Origin: G963665185 sp049723905
GTDB lineage: Bacteria; Desulfobacterota; Desulfovibrionia; Desulfovibrionales; Desulfovibrionaceae
Direction: 5' to 3'
Assembly (NCBI RefSeq): GCF_049723905.1
Contig: NZ_JBJKFD010000001.1
Coordinates: 2,356,001-2,420,000 of the forward strand
Length of the DNA: 64,000 bases
Positions 53,016 through 60,851 of this stretch are shown one piece after another. Numbering within the stretch: the first letter of the stretch is position 1; each line of letters opens with the position of its first letter. A model generated the notes under the pieces. That model did not search any database, was not told the origin of the DNA, and saw nothing but the letters and a program-made list of their open reading frames with translations. Made by a program: the position numbers and the translations under genes.

Positions 53016-53244
53016 CCTGAAGTAGTTGCAGTATAACGTTGTATTGCTTGTAGTGGGTCATACTTGATCTGACAGTCTCTCCCTTTTGACGGTCCGCAAT
53101 TGTCAGATTAATTCAGCTTTGAAACGTGTTCCGTCCCAATAAGGGGTGCTAGCAAAACAACCCGCTCACGGTAAACCCCTTGTGCAACGCCCCGAGACTT
53201 GCTCCAGGACAAAATGGAGACGTCCGGCCCCAAACCACAAAAAA
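53016..53244. other. Gene-free gap
   Basis: Between the deiminase-like gene and the C69 peptidase terminator no gene, RNA or repeat is seen. Confidence 0.5.
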
Positions 53245-53276
53245 GGGCTTCAGACATCTGTCTGAAGCCCTTAACT
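53239..53276 (-). terminator. Terminator of the C69 peptidase gene (convergent)
   Basis: GGGCTTCAGACA (53245-53256) pairs with TGTCTGAAGCCC (53259-53270). On the minus strand TTTTTT follows (53244-53239). It lies about 75 bp after the peptidase stop and may also end plus-strand transcripts. Confidence 0.88.
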
Positions 53277-53350
53277 TTATCATGGTGGAGGGAGGGAACT
53301 ACTCCCACGACAAAACGTCCTGGTTACCTTCTCCCACCGGGCGACCCGGT

Positions 53351-55096
53351 TCAGGGTTGCTTTTTGTACGTTGTCTGATCTTTTTCAAAACCAACCTTCT
53401 TGAGCCACCATGCGGGGTAAAAGACGGGCTTGGCAATGTGCGTGTCGGTATTGATATATCCATCCTCATACTTGAGGAAAAGCTGCTCCGCCAGATTCCA
53501 CCATGCGTTGAGGACGTTCCGGCTTTGTTGTTCGGAAAAGTCGGTCAACAGCGCGACAGCTTCCTTGTTCTTTCCCTTGGCGTACAGGCTCTGTGCCTTA
53601 GCCTCAACGGCAGCACAATCCGTGGACATTTTTTCTTCGATTTTTTCCCTTACGGCGCAAAGATCCTTGTACATGTAGCAGTACTTCAGCGCAAGGAGAT
53701 TGCCCATATAGTTGTTGACGGTCCACAGGGTGCTGCGATCGAATTTCATGACGTTGCCCTTGCTGAGGGCCGGGGGAACCGCGCTCGAACCGGCATAAAG
53801 GGGAATCGTAATGGAGGTTGCGGAGCGGTCCGGGGCAAACCAGGTCACGCCGCCGACACCGTCGGGCATGTTCTTTCGCGCCTGGCTCACATGATAATAC
53901 AGACAGCGGTAAATGTTGATGGGACGTTCAAAGTATCCATGCACGGGGGTAAGCTTCCCTTCCTGGTCGGCCAGCGCCTCGGCATTGCCCTCGAACCGGT
54001 TGGGGTTGCCGAAGGGACCGGCTGCGAGCCCTTTGGTCAGATCAAACTCGGTTCCTTCGTAATTGTCCCGGCAGATACGAAGAATGTCCTTGACACTCAT
54101 TTTCCGGTCAGGCTTGAGGGAGAAAGGGTACTCCCTGGAAAAAGCGCTTTTCACCCAGGGTGAAAGGTGTTTGCTGGGAGCGGCGAGGCTCAGGCCCCTC
54201 CAGACCCTGCGCTTTGAGTAGTAGGGATGATGAAATTCAACGCCGCCATAGACCTTGGTAAAATCAAGCGAGCCGTCAGCGGGTTTCCACCACCCCTTCT
54301 TTTCCGCTATGTCAAATATGTTTTTGGAGTAGCGCATTTCATCAGGTTTGCCCGTGATGATATCGCGGATGCGGAACTGGTTTGCCGCTATGAAGAATTC
54401 ATCGTCGGAAAGCCGTTGGGCCACCCAAATCCCGCCTGTACCATCCATGTCATATCCGCACATCTCTATGACCCAGGCTTCCTCCGGATCACCGATTGCC
54501 AAGGTTTCCCCGGTTCCATAGTAGCCGTACTCATCAATCAACGCCCCAATAAGATCCACGGCTTCCCGGGCAGTTTTGCATCGCTCCATGGCAACCCTTC
54601 CAAGTTCCGCTGAATAGAAAATGCGTTTCCCCGGTTCCGGCTGGGGGTGGACTTTGGCCTTGTCGGTGCATTCGCCCATGATGAGCTGATGTTCGTTGAT
54701 CACCGCATACGCCGAATCAATGTAGGCATAGGTGTGCGTTGCCTGGGGGATGAATCCGAGGGGCACACTCGCGGGCACGCCAGGGGAATCGTACCCGGGC
54801 CCGAATTGCTTTGTATTGAGCCGGATGGTTGCACTCGCCCCATATTCCGGTTTGTAGCCAAAGGCGTTGGCGGCATAGAAAACAGCCCGTTTGGAACCTT
54901 TGGGATGATCCATTGCAGGGATGTAGATTGCCCTTGGGTCCGAAATGCCGTCATTGGTATGACTGACCATGACAGAGCCATCAACAGATGCGTCTTTGCC
55001 GACGGCCATGATGGTGCAGGCGGCCGTAGGGGCGGCAGAGAGGAAGAGAGTGAGAAAAGAGGCAAGACAGATCATGATGCCGGGAATTTTTTTCAT
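53351..55096 (-). CDS. C69-family dipeptidase (Ntn hydrolase), exported
   Basis: A 581-residue protein. A signal peptide (MKKIPGIMICLASFLTLFLSA...AA) ends directly before CTIMAVGKDAS, so processing would expose Cys as the N-terminal nucleophile, as in lactobacillal PepD. The segment DGSVMVSHTNDGISDPRAIYIP and later INEHQLIMGE, ETLAIGDPEEAWVIEM are family hallmarks. The ATG at 55096 follows GAGG; a start 4 codons earlier is possible. It is monocistronic. It probably cleaves dipeptides in the periplasm or outside the cell. Confidence 0.9.
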   Translation of the reverse strand: MKKIPGIMICLASFLTLFLSAAPTAACTIMAVGKDASVDGSVMVSHTNDGISDPRAIYIPAMDHPKGSKRAVFYAANAFGYKPEYGASATIRLNTKQFGPGYDSPGVPASVPLGFIPQATHTYAYIDSAYAVINEHQLIMGECTDKAKVHPQPEPGKRIFYSAELGRVAMERCKTAREAVDLIGALIDEYGYYGTGETLAIGDPEEAWVIEMCGYDMDGTGGIWVAQRLSDDEFFIAANQFRIRDIITGKPDEMRYSKNIFDIAEKKGWWKPADGSLDFTKVYGGVEFHHPYYSKRRVWRGLSLAAPSKHLSPWVKSAFSREYPFSLKPDRKMSVKDILRICRDNYEGTEFDLTKGLAAGPFGNPNRFEGNAEALADQEGKLTPVHGYFERPINIYRCLYYHVSQARKNMPDGVGGVTWFAPDRSATSITIPLYAGSSAVPPALSKGNVMKFDRSTLWTVNNYMGNLLALKYCYMYKDLCAVREKIEEKMSTDCAAVEAKAQSLYAKGKNKEAVALLTDFSEQQSRNVLNAWWNLAEQLFLKYEDGYINTDTHIAKPVFYPAWWLKKVGFEKDQTTYKKQP

Positions 55097-55195
55097 TTTA
55101 TACCTCATTGGTATATGATTGAATGACAGCTTTCATGCACTTCAACTTCATTATATAATAAAAATTGTTTTGGGTACTCCGTCAGACTCTATTAT

Positions 55196-55360
55196 TGTAC
55201 AGAGAGAGTATTCACCCGACACTCGTCGCCTTTGGCAAGGTGACTGCTTCTCCCCCCCAAAAGCCGCTCCGCCGAAACGGACATTGGGCACAAAACCAGC
55301 GAAACATCTGGAACGTCTGGAACCTGCGGAACAGGATATCTGCATAACATACTTAAATTA
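55196..55360 (+). repeat. About 170-bp direct repeat, copy 2
   Basis: Matches 49688-49862 (see there) and includes GAACATCTGGAACGTCTGGAAC-type repeated GGAAC units. It ends 19 bp before the tRNA-Glu remnant, so the repeat may be the arm region of an attachment site. Confidence 0.9.
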
Positions 55361-55378
55361 TTGAAAGTAGCCCATGCT

Positions 55379-55420
55379 CTCTCACGCCGGCAACAGAGGG
55401 CAAATCCCTTTGGGGTACCT
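55379..55420 (+). repeat. Degenerate tRNA-Glu 3' fragment (probable attR)
   Basis: CTCTCACGCCGGCAACAG is identical to tRNA-Glu 15541-15558 (anticodon loop to variable region). The T-arm and acceptor part follow with changes (CAAATCCCTTTGGGG against CAAATCCCCTTGGGG). It cannot fold as a tRNA because the 5' half is absent. Confidence 0.75.
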
Positions 55421-55860
55421 AAGTAAAAAACGCCCGGCTCACATATGTTTAGGGGGCATTGGGTACCATCATGCCCGCAACAATATTTTTCCCCTATCCC
55501 GAATAACCTGCAATTCAGCCCTTTTCTCCTACTCCCCCCAATAATTTCCCCTGCATCCTGCTGACTCTTTTTCCGATTCGGCCTACAATTTGCTCAATGG
55601 CAATTTCAGGTGACGGCAAACGAAAACCCACGCCATTTCGTTGCGACAAGGGGATGCAACCTTCCCTCGGCAACTGGCTTGCCGGAATGAAGGAACGCGC
55701 GTTTTTCGCAGCTGTCATGCCCGATGGTTCCTTTTAAAAGCCCGTCAAAAAGGCCGTCAGCTCCCCAGGAAAAGCCAAAACTCAGCAATCAGCCACAAAC
55801 GCCGATGGCCCCAGGCGCACACCGCTTGGGCCAAAGAATACCCGGGAAACAGGAGAACAC
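55421..55860. other. Gene-free stretch right of the island edge
   Basis: About 440 bp with only short overlapping frames lacking ribosome-binding sites. ACAGGAG at 55850-55856 serves the next gene. Nothing else is recognised. Confidence 0.55.
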
Positions 55861-56961
55861 ATGAAGATCAAACGATTCGCGATTCTGCTCACCATGATGA
55901 CAGCCATAACGACGGCCATAGCCTTTGCCCCTGTGGCCAATGCCTGCACCGGCATAACCCTGCACGCCAAGGACGGAAGCATTGTCCGCGGCCGCACAGG
56001 GGAATTCGGCACACCGCTCAACATTCGCCTCATCGTCATCCCCAAAGGGATTGCAATGGACGGCGGTGCCATCAACGGAGCAAAGCCCAAAAGCTGGACA
56101 ACCAAGTACAGCATGGTGGGAGTCAATGCCCACGGCAAATCCGCCGCGCTCGACGGCCTCAACGATGCGGGCCTGTCCGTTGCCGCGTTCTACTTCCCCG
56201 ACTATGCCGAATATCCGGAAGTCTCGGCTGCGGATGACGGGAACGTGGTCAGCCCCTTGTATTTTGTGAACTATCTGCTCACGCATTGCGCCACGGTGGA
56301 CGAAGTGCGCAAGGCAGCGGGCCACATCAAGGTGGCAGGTGCCAAGCTGAAGGATTGGGGCGGAATCGTCCCTCCGTTTCACTGGATTGCGACCGATAGC
56401 TCCGGCGGCTCCATCGTCATCGAGCCGGTCGGGGGCAAACTCGTTATCCATGAGAATCCTCTGGGCGTAATCACCAACTCCCCGACGTTCGACTGGCACA
56501 TGACCAATCTCCGCAACTTCATCTATCTGAACCCGCTCAACGTACCGCCTGTAAAACTGGACAAAATCGAGTTCAAGCAGCTGGGGCAGGGAACGGGGCT
56601 GGGCGGCATGCCCGGCGACTTCACTCCCCCTTCCCGCTTTGTCCGCGCGGCCGTGTTTTCGCAATCGCTCTTTCCCGTAGCCACAGCCACGGAAGCCATG
56701 CTCCAGGCCTTCCACATTCTGAACCAGTTCGACATTCCACAAGGAGCTTCCGTGGGAATGGTTGACGACAAGCGCGAGGCAGACATCACCCAGGCCACCG
56801 TGGTCGCGGATCTCAAGAACCTCAAGTATTATGTCACCAATTACTATAGCCGCCGGATCAAGATGGTCGATCTTAATCGGCTTGCCCCCCATGGGGACAA
56901 GATCATCCAGATAGATCTTCCAAGAAAGGAAACCATCGACGATCTGACGCCGACCAAATAA
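55861..56961 (+). CDS. Choloylglycine hydrolase / penicillin V acylase family protein, exported
   Basis: A 366-residue Ntn hydrolase. A signal peptide (about 1-28, ending ANA) precedes CTGITLHAKDGS, which would leave Cys as nucleophile. RGRTGEFG, VITNSPTFDWH and PPSRFVRAA hold the conserved Arg, Asn and Arg positions of the family. It cuts linear amide bonds; bile salts, penicillin V or acyl-homoserine lactones are possible substrates, and Gram-negative exported members often act on the last. A strong GGAG precedes the ATG. It is monocistronic with its own terminator. Confidence 0.88.
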   Translation: MKIKRFAILLTMMTAITTAIAFAPVANACTGITLHAKDGSIVRGRTGEFGTPLNIRLIVIPKGIAMDGGAINGAKPKSWTTKYSMVGVNAHGKSAALDGLNDAGLSVAAFYFPDYAEYPEVSAADDGNVVSPLYFVNYLLTHCATVDEVRKAAGHIKVAGAKLKDWGGIVPPFHWIATDSSGGSIVIEPVGGKLVIHENPLGVITNSPTFDWHMTNLRNFIYLNPLNVPPVKLDKIEFKQLGQGTGLGGMPGDFTPPSRFVRAAVFSQSLFPVATATEAMLQAFHILNQFDIPQGASVGMVDDKREADITQATVVADLKNLKYYVTNYYSRRIKMVDLNRLAPHGDKIIQIDLPRKETIDDLTPTK

Positions 56962-57040
56962 ATCACGGCCCGGGGGCTTGCGATACCCGCGAGTCTCCAG
57001 ACTGCTGCCAAATCCCGAATCGCACCACCTCAAAAAAACA

Positions 57041-57081
57041 AGGCCGACGCAAAGGTATCCCCTGCGTCGGCCCTGTTTTTT
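57041..57081. terminator. Bidirectional terminator between the Ntn hydrolase and AEC genes
   Basis: GGCCGACGCA (57042-57051) pairs with TGCGTCGGCC (57063-57072); a T-run follows on the plus strand and an A-run precedes it (T-run for minus). Confidence 0.92.
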
Positions 57082-57127
57082 TACACCAATAAAAATCCCG
57101 GCTCGCCCCCTTTTCGGGCTGCCACCA

Positions 57128-58075
57128 TCAGATAAGGCAATATAAGAGCGGCAGCGTTGCAAAGGCCACCACCATCCCCAGGCTCACTGTTGCTGCGGCC
57201 AGTTCCGGCAGCAAATTGGCGGCCATTGCCAGGGCACCTGCCGTAACCATGGGCGGCATGCCCGCTTCAAAAATAGCGATATCGGACGACATGCCGTGAA
57301 GCCCCAGCAGGCGGCACAAAAGCAGCGCGACAAGGGGAGCCACCATCAGCTTGACCACCAGCCCGATGCCCAATGGTTTCAAGATCATCGGGCTCAAACG
57401 TATCCTCAGCTGAAAGCCGATTGCCGTCATAACCAGCGGTGTAAGCATCCCCGCAAGCATCTTCAGGCTTTCCAGAACCGGCGCCGGATACGACCACGAC
57501 CGAAGCCCCAGCCCTGCCAAAAGCGCCAGCGTGGGCGGAAAAAGAACTGCCCGCCCAATAACGCGGGAGAGTCTGATCTTTGTGTCATTTCCGTACAGAA
57601 CCAGGATGATCGACCCGTATATGGCCAATATGAGCATCGTGCCCACCTGGTCGTAAATTATCAGCGAGGGAATCCCGCCCTCCCCGAAAAAGGCCATGAC
57701 CATCGGAACTCCCATAAAAGAGGTGTTGCCGATGGGTATGACGAGAAGAAGCACCCCGATTGCCTGTCTGGACCAGTTGAAAAATTTCCCCGCCCAAAGC
57801 ACCAACGACGCGGACAAGAGCAGCATCACCCATGGAATGATGGCAGGAAGAATCATCTCGCTCGAAAAGACAACCTGGGGAATTTTGAGGAGAATGATGG
57901 CCGGCAGCGCGACATAGAGCGCAAACATATTGAGCACATGCGCCGTTTCCTTGGGAAACACGGAAAGGCGTCTGAACAAGGCACCGATTACGACAAAAAC
58001 ACTAATAAAAATAAACTGTTCCACTTTTGACCTGCCAAATAAGAACGTCAGAAAGGCAGCCTTATAGGTTATCAA
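57128..58075 (-). CDS. AEC-family (auxin-efflux-carrier-like) transporter
   Basis: A 315-residue inner-membrane protein with about 10 spans in two inverted repeats of five. Conserved elements include FALYVALPAIILLKI, NTSFMGVPMVMAFFG and FEAGMPPMVTAGALA, the Gly/Pro-rich crossing regions. AEC proteins move organic acids or amino-acid derivatives. The start may be the listed ATG or an internal one near KVEQFIF. It is divergent from a LysR regulator (102 bp between starts), its likely controller. Confidence 0.88.
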   Translation of the reverse strand: MITYKAAFLTFLFGRSKVEQFIFISVFVVIGALFRRLSVFPKETAHVLNMFALYVALPAIILLKIPQVVFSSEMILPAIIPWVMLLLSASLVLWAGKFFNWSRQAIGVLLLVIPIGNTSFMGVPMVMAFFGEGGIPSLIIYDQVGTMLILAIYGSIILVLYGNDTKIRLSRVIGRAVLFPPTLALLAGLGLRSWSYPAPVLESLKMLAGMLTPLVMTAIGFQLRIRLSPMILKPLGIGLVVKLMVAPLVALLLCRLLGLHGMSSDIAIFEAGMPPMVTAGALAMAANLLPELAAATVSLGMVVAFATLPLLYCLI

Positions 58076-58177
58076 AAAAAATCAGTCGACGAGTAATATT
58101 GACAATAAGATGTGCAAATATGCACAACACATCTGTCGGCAACCACATTGCGGCAACCGTACAAAGGAGGACTCGCC

Positions 58178-59065
58178 GTGGAGGCAAATTGGAACGACAT
58201 ACGCTTTTTCCTGTCCGTGAGCAGAACAGGGTCATTCGTGGCCGCGGCGCAGCATCTTGAAGTCACCCACAGTACTGTTGCGCGGAGGATTTCATCCCTG
58301 GAAACGGCCTTGCAGACGGAACTCTTCATACGCACCGAAAGAGGCTGCACTCTGACGGCTTCGGGCCATAAATTGATCCCACTGGCCGAGGATATGGAGC
58401 GGGCGGCCCTTAATTTTCAGGAGCGTGTCCCGGAAGAAAAAGGGCTGCTTTCCGGTAAAACGCGCATAGGCTGCCCCGACGGATTGGGGAATTGCTTTCT
58501 GGCCTTCGAGTTCAAGCCGTTGCAGGAACAAAATCCACTCCTGGAAATCGAGCTTGTCTCGGTTCCCATCTACTACAGCCTGTCCAAAAAAGAGGTGGAT
58601 ATCCTCATCACGGTCAAGAAGCCGACTGCCAAGAAAATAATCGTGGAAAACATCACCAGTTACAAACTGGGTCTGTTTGCCAGCCGGGCGTATATGAAGG
58701 GCAAACCGCCCTTATCCTCTGTTGACGACCTCAAAGACCATCCGTTGATAAGCTACATCGACGACCTGCTCTACGATCAGGAACTGCACTTTCTTGAGGA
58801 AATTTATCCCCAGGCCAGGACGTGTTTTCGCAGTTCGACGGTTCTGGCCCAAATGAACGCCATAAAAGCCGGAGGCGGAATAGGTGTTGTGCCCTGCTTC
58901 ATGGCCCGGAAGGAAAACGATTTGCTGCAAGTACTTCCTGAAAAATACGCCCGGAGAAATTTCTGGGCCCAGGTCAATCCGGATTCGAGCAAACTCGCAC
59001 GTGTAAAAGTCGTAATGGATTATCTGATCGAGAGGGTGCGTTCCAAACAAGAGTTGTTTGTTTGA
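58178..59065 (+). CDS. LysR-family transcriptional regulator
   Basis: A 295-residue regulator. The helix-turn-helix is near residues 18-40 (GSFVAAAQHLEVTHSTVARRISSLE), followed by the effector-binding domain from about residue 90. It starts at GTG 58178 after AAAGGAGG; an upstream in-frame ATG (58112) would overlap the promoter. It is divergent from the AEC transporter gene and probably regulates it. Confidence 0.92.
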   Translation: MEANWNDIRFFLSVSRTGSFVAAAQHLEVTHSTVARRISSLETALQTELFIRTERGCTLTASGHKLIPLAEDMERAALNFQERVPEEKGLLSGKTRIGCPDGLGNCFLAFEFKPLQEQNPLLEIELVSVPIYYSLSKKEVDILITVKKPTAKKIIVENITSYKLGLFASRAYMKGKPPLSSVDDLKDHPLISYIDDLLYDQELHFLEEIYPQARTCFRSSTVLAQMNAIKAGGGIGVVPCFMARKENDLLQVLPEKYARRNFWAQVNPDSSKLARVKVVMDYLIERVRSKQELFV

Positions 59066-59131
59066 ATTGAAGGAGCAACAGCAGCCCGGACACAAGGACA
59101 TTCCTTCGAGCCAGGTATGCCCCACTCCGCT

Positions 59132-59704
59132 TTATTGATCCTTTTCCGGCATCCCGTTCCAGCGGGTAAAAATATCGTTCTCTATGCCCATGCTGTCCAT
59201 TATCCGCCCCACCATCATGGCGACGAGATCATCAAGGGTTTGCGGATTATGGTAGAAACCGGGGCACGCAGGTACGATGCCCACGCCCAGGCGGGCGAGC
59301 TTGAGCATATTTTCAAGATGGACTGCGTTGAGGGGGGTCTCGCGGACAGCAAGAACAAGATTCTTGCGTTCCTTGAGCATGACGTCTGCGGCGCGGCAAA
59401 GGAGATTGCCCGCAAGGCCGGAGGAAATGGCTGCCAAAGAGCGCATGCTGCACGGTGCCACGGCCATCACGTCGGCCCGGAAAGAGCCGCTGGCAACCGG
59501 AGCCGTGATATCATCGACAGGATAGAGCGCGTGCACCAGAGGACGGACAAGATCTTCTCCCGCGCCGCATTCGTGTTCCAGAACCTTCCAGCCGTACTTG
59601 CTGACCGTGGCGTGGACTTCGTGGCCGTAAGCGGCCAGTTCCTGGAGCAGACGCAGGCCGTAGACCGCGCCGCTGGCTCCCGTTATCCCTACGATTATCC
59701 GCAT
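59132..59704 (-). CDS. ubiX: UbiX-family flavin prenyltransferase
   Basis: A 190-residue flavoprotein that makes prenylated FMN for UbiD-type decarboxylases. It has IIVGITGASGAVYGLRLL (FMN-binding), the SGSF segment, VAPCSMRSLAAISSGLAGNLLCRAADVMLKER and VPACPGFYHNPQT. The ATG at 59704 lies 5 nt after GAGG; a GTG two codons earlier is also possible. No ubiD is seen in the window. The gene is alone on this strand. Confidence 0.95.
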   Translation of the reverse strand: MRIIVGITGASGAVYGLRLLQELAAYGHEVHATVSKYGWKVLEHECGAGEDLVRPLVHALYPVDDITAPVASGSFRADVMAVAPCSMRSLAAISSGLAGNLLCRAADVMLKERKNLVLAVRETPLNAVHLENMLKLARLGVGIVPACPGFYHNPQTLDDLVAMMVGRIMDSMGIENDIFTRWNGMPEKDQ

Positions 59705-60177
59705 ATGCACCTCATATGGACCTCCCGACGGATTGCGCGCCCCGTCGCAGTGTAATGGTACCTGTTTTGCTCCCTACCGTTAAGCCCGGCAAAACACCAC
59801 TTTTAACAGATAACCGGAATGGGCGGCAAAATGCGCCCGCCTTTGCGGCAACGCTGTGTCGCGTCCGTTTCATCCGGACCGAGCATGGCATTAAAAAAAA
59901 CGATTGATTACAAAGTTCAATCTGGCAGGCTGCTCAAAAAAGTACGAGAACCACAAGACTCACCGTCGTAAAAAAAACTCAAGACCGACGCGTATTTTCA
60001 GATATGCGAGGGTTTGAGTTTTTTGAAACAACGACGCTCTCGTGCCTTTGTCAGCAGCCTGAGCGCTTATGGGGAACCATGAACGCTTATTTTTACGAAA
60101 ATCAGGAGTCGAAAAGAACCGATGGCAGCGACTTGCAGGTGCCCAAAGGCTGTCTGCGCAATACCGTCAGCTGCACA
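59705..60177. other. Intergenic region with a long palindromic element
   Basis: No gene is seen. It contains the palindrome at 59926-60061; the rest shows no recognisable sites. Confidence 0.6.
59926..60061. repeat. About 136-bp imperfect palindrome (hairpin element)
   Basis: CAGGCTGCT (59926-59934) pairs with AGCAGCCTG (60053-60061); further inside, ACGAGA, CGTCGT and AAAACTCAA pair with their complements, and the centre holds CGCGTAT/ATATGCG. It could be a MITE-like repeat or a strong bidirectional terminator. Confidence 0.7.
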
Positions 60178-60849
60178 CTAAATAATTTCCAGCCCCTCTT
60201 TTTCCATGAGCTGTGCCCCGTATTCGATGGACACGGCATAGGAGAAACTGGTGGGCATGCTTCGTTCACTATCGGTGGGGGATGCCTCCAGGCTGTCGAA
60301 TTGCCCGCTCAGCACACCGATGACACGCATGTCCTCCACATTGATGAGCGGTCCGCCGCAGCTTCCCGGATGTATCCGGCTGTCGAACAGGAGCAAACGG
60401 GTATCGTTGGCAGAAAGGATCTTGGCGCTGAGCACGGCCTGCTGCAGGACCTGGCTGTAGATGCAATGAAATCCAAATGCATAGCCCAGGCAGGCAACGC
60501 TGGAACCCCGCTCGGTCGTTTCCGGCATTCCAATGACATGGTCGGGCATGTTGATTTCGACATCTTCCTCAATAGCCAGCAGGGCAATGTCGCGTTCAAG
60601 GTCTATTTGGGCCACGCGCACCGGAATGGCGCGAAAAGAGGAGCTGCTCACCGGCAGAAAGTCGTCATTGGCTGGGATGGGAACAACCAAAAGATTGTCC
60701 TGCCTGGTAAGCGCGTGGGCCACGGTAAGCAGGTAGCCTGCAGGATTTACCAGAAAGGCCGTGCCCAAAAATATGAGCTGCTCCTTCTCATCCATTTTGT
60801 ACAGGCTCATGCAGGCATTTTTATACCGGGTATTTACATCTTGAAACAT
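60178..60849 (-). CDS. Trypsin-fold peptidase with Cys at the nucleophile
   Basis: A 223-residue chymotrypsin-like (S1) protein with no signal peptide. The His is in LLTVAHALT, the Asp in LERDIALLAI, and the nucleophile motif reads HPGSCGGPL, where relatives have NPGNSGGPL; the codons are AGC TGC, so Ser is replaced by Cys at the catalytic position. The remaining fold appears complete. It begins 2 bp after the OpuAC-like gene (its GGAG overlaps that stop), so it is part of the BCCT operon. A cysteine peptidase of trypsin fold, or an inactive regulator, are both possible. Confidence 0.82.
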   Translation of the reverse strand: MFQDVNTRYKNACMSLYKMDEKEQLIFLGTAFLVNPAGYLLTVAHALTRQDNLLVVPIPANDDFLPVSSSSFRAIPVRVAQIDLERDIALLAIEEDVEINMPDHVIGMPETTERGSSVACLGYAFGFHCIYSQVLQQAVLSAKILSANDTRLLLFDSRIHPGSCGGPLINVEDMRVIGVLSGQFDSLEASPTDSERSMPTSFSYAVSIEYGAQLMEKEGLEII

Positions 60850-60851
60850 TT

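Larger units (their letters stand above)
15541..55420 (+). mobile_element. Probable genomic island at tRNA-Glu (about 40 kb)
   Basis: The intact tRNA-Glu forms the left edge and a direct, degenerate repeat of its anticodon-loop-to-3'-end portion forms the right edge, the usual arrangement after tyrosine-recombinase integration. The interior is mosaic: an AT-richer catabolic operon, two IS5-family elements, a decayed integrase, a chemoreceptor and a polyene-lipid cluster. The flanks (glnA/HDOD; Ntn hydrolase/AEC) look ordinary. No intact integrase remains, so the element seems fixed. The boundaries are observed as repeats; the island interpretation is inferred. Confidence 0.5.

Noticed and set aside
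53180..54163. Plus-strand open frame opposite the C69 peptidase gene
   Set aside because: Crosses the terminator hairpin and is antisense to a well-supported gene.
55379..55420. A second functional tRNA-Glu
   Set aside because: Only the 3' half is present and the acceptor end is mutated; no 5' half can be found upstream.
57296..58030. Plus-strand open frame opposite the AEC transporter
   Set aside because: Highly charged, Gln/His/Arg-rich antisense sequence without a ribosome-binding site.
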